Program-made: the position numbers and the translations under genes | Shown here: piece by piece, positions 63,803 through 64,000 of the stretch | How positions within the stretch are numbered: the first letter of the stretch is position 1 | How the letters are laid out: each line of letters starts with the position of its first letter | Assembly: GCA_044238605.1 (NCBI GenBank) | Contig: JBIICY010000001.1 | Span: 496,001-560,000, forward strand | DNA from: UBA10438 sp044238605 | GTDB taxonomy: Bacteria > Bacteroidota > Ignavibacteria > Kapaibacteriales > Kapaibacteriaceae | Direction of reading: 5' to 3' | Length of the DNA stretch: 64,000 nt | The notes under the pieces: generated by a model | Databases searched by the model: none | Told to the model about the DNA's origin: nothing | Seen by the model: the letters and a program-made list of their open reading frames with translations, nothing else

Positions 63803-64000
63803 TTAGCGGTACACAACAATGGTACGTGTCTGTTGTACACCGGCTGGTATACTTTGGTACGTAACGACATACACGCCAGATTGAAGGTTATTGACGATCT
63901 GACGTCGGATACCGTTTTCAGACGCCGCAGTAACAGATTTCGATACAAGCGCGCAGCGAGCATCATACACATGCACCAAGCCTTCTCCGGTGCGGGCAAA
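63803..64000 (-). CDS. C-terminal end of another T9SS-secreted protein (cut by window edge)
   Basis: Reading inward from the right edge on the minus strand gives an open frame ending at TAA 63805-63803. The last 65 residues read VHVYDARCALVSKSVT...LQSGVYVVTY...TRTIVVYR, the shape of a T9SS type A sorting domain (VYDxxG-like strand, SGVYVV, final hydrophobic-x-R). The start and main domains lie beyond the window. Confidence 0.85.
   Translation of the reverse strand, partial: FARTGEGLVHVYDARCALVSKSVTAASENGIRRQIVNNLQSGVYVVTYQSIPAGVQQTRTIVVYR

Larger units (their letters stand above)
1..64000. repeat. Dispersed ARGGGGCT octamers (49 copies by hand count)
   Basis: AAGGGGCT plus strand: 10964, 14735, 15610, 15874, 20481, 24828, 30659, 37406, 40167, 43172, 43501, 46890, 48128, 50718, 54260. 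AAGGGGCT minus strand: 446, 3301, 7931, 16460, 19261, 23907, 27645, 30125, 35072, 35977, 49237, 52026, 56025, 58190, 61878. AGGGGGCT plus: 1120, 5307, 17798, 31799, 38816, 48830, 49709. AGGGGGCT minus: 13907, 14982, 17344, 25178, 28389, 31456, 38552, 42092, 42898, 45173, 56759, 63306. Every four-G copy that is preceded by A and followed by CT has a second A before it. Nearly all lie inside genes, in differing reading frames. Confidence 0.85.

Noticed and set aside
63742..63999. Minus-strand open frame at the right edge
   Set aside because: Another frame of the same strand gives a convincing T9SS C-terminus ending at 63803; this one overlaps yajQ.
1..64000. ARGGGGCT as a chromosome-segregation polar word (KOPS/AIMS)
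   Set aside because: Those words are strongly strand-skewed along a replichore; here 22 plus and 27 minus copies are interspersed throughout.
1..64000. tRNA, rRNA, insertion sequences, phage genes, toxin-antitoxin or defence systems
   Set aside because: I looked through intergenic gaps and gene products and found none; the gaps are too short for most of these.

Overview
This is a compact, fully bacterial stretch of chromosome with no rRNA, tRNA, phage, insertion sequence or CRISPR array that I can see. No gap between genes exceeds 300 bases. The gene content points to the Bacteroidetes/Chlorobi (FCB) group, possibly a Kapabacteria/Ignavibacteria-type lineage. The evidence is: at least six secreted proteins with type IX secretion (T9SS) C-terminal sorting domains; Bacteroidetes-type -7 promoter elements (TAnnTTTG) just upstream of several start codons; a serine palmitoyltransferase for sphingolipids; an MqnA-like futalosine-pathway protein; and a PorE-like PD40/OmpA lipoprotein. 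Placement below the superphylum is inference.

Layout. Positions 1-4217 (minus): purA (cut by the left edge), secF and secD. Positions 4282-11999 (plus): a tightly coupled chain trmB-aat-PorE-like lipoprotein-PBP1A-FAH-family hydrolase and two lipoproteins, with start/stop overlaps throughout. Positions 12027-18568: orphan kmo, a glycine-rich T9SS cargo, an LD-carboxypeptidase convergent with a MurK-like sugar kinase, and a DUF3108 protein. Positions 18615-24190 (minus): ctpA, a giant IgGFc-binding-like T9SS protein and a purple-acid-phosphatase-like enzyme. Positions 24218-27394 (plus): TrmH-like methylase, MqnA-like, transaldolase, a thioredoxin-fold protein and a TetR regulator. Positions 27395-35919: membrane acyltransferase, crtI, ccmB, a second IgGFc-binding-like protein, a small T9SS protein and a DUF4397 lipoprotein. 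Positions 35987-41980: prfA, marR-doxX, an acyl-CoA carboxyltransferase and a glycosyltransferase pair. Positions 41927-48542 (minus): SBBP-propeller T9SS protein, nusB, leucine dehydrogenase-like, RRM protein, Tat-exported superoxide dismutase, fbp and usp. Positions 48627-53683 (plus): DUF3857/transglutaminase-like protein, binding protein, thiamine pyrophosphokinase and esterase. Positions 53758-64000 (minus): DUF2007, ettA, hutG-like, PNGase F-like T9SS protein, SDR + serine palmitoyltransferase, yajQ and the C-terminus of another T9SS protein.

Two DNA-level signals cut across the genes and are the main things to follow up. First, the octamer ARGGGGCT (AAGGGGCT or AGGGGGCT) occurs 49 times by hand count, on both strands, in several reading frames, almost always inside genes. 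The spacing (about one per 1.3 kb) and the lack of strand bias resemble DNA-uptake or Chi-like words. Second, a composite heptanucleotide-repeat element occurs three times (46977-47077, 53657-53765, 61162-61225). It is always oriented the same way and always sits at, or inside, the 3' end of a gene, where it supplies the last codons of two proteins.

Functionally the window combines housekeeping (protein export, translation, purines), envelope building and recycling (PBP1A, LdcA, MurK-like, sphingolipid entry enzymes), and a large T9SS secretome of repeat-rich adhesin-like or glycan-acting proteins.
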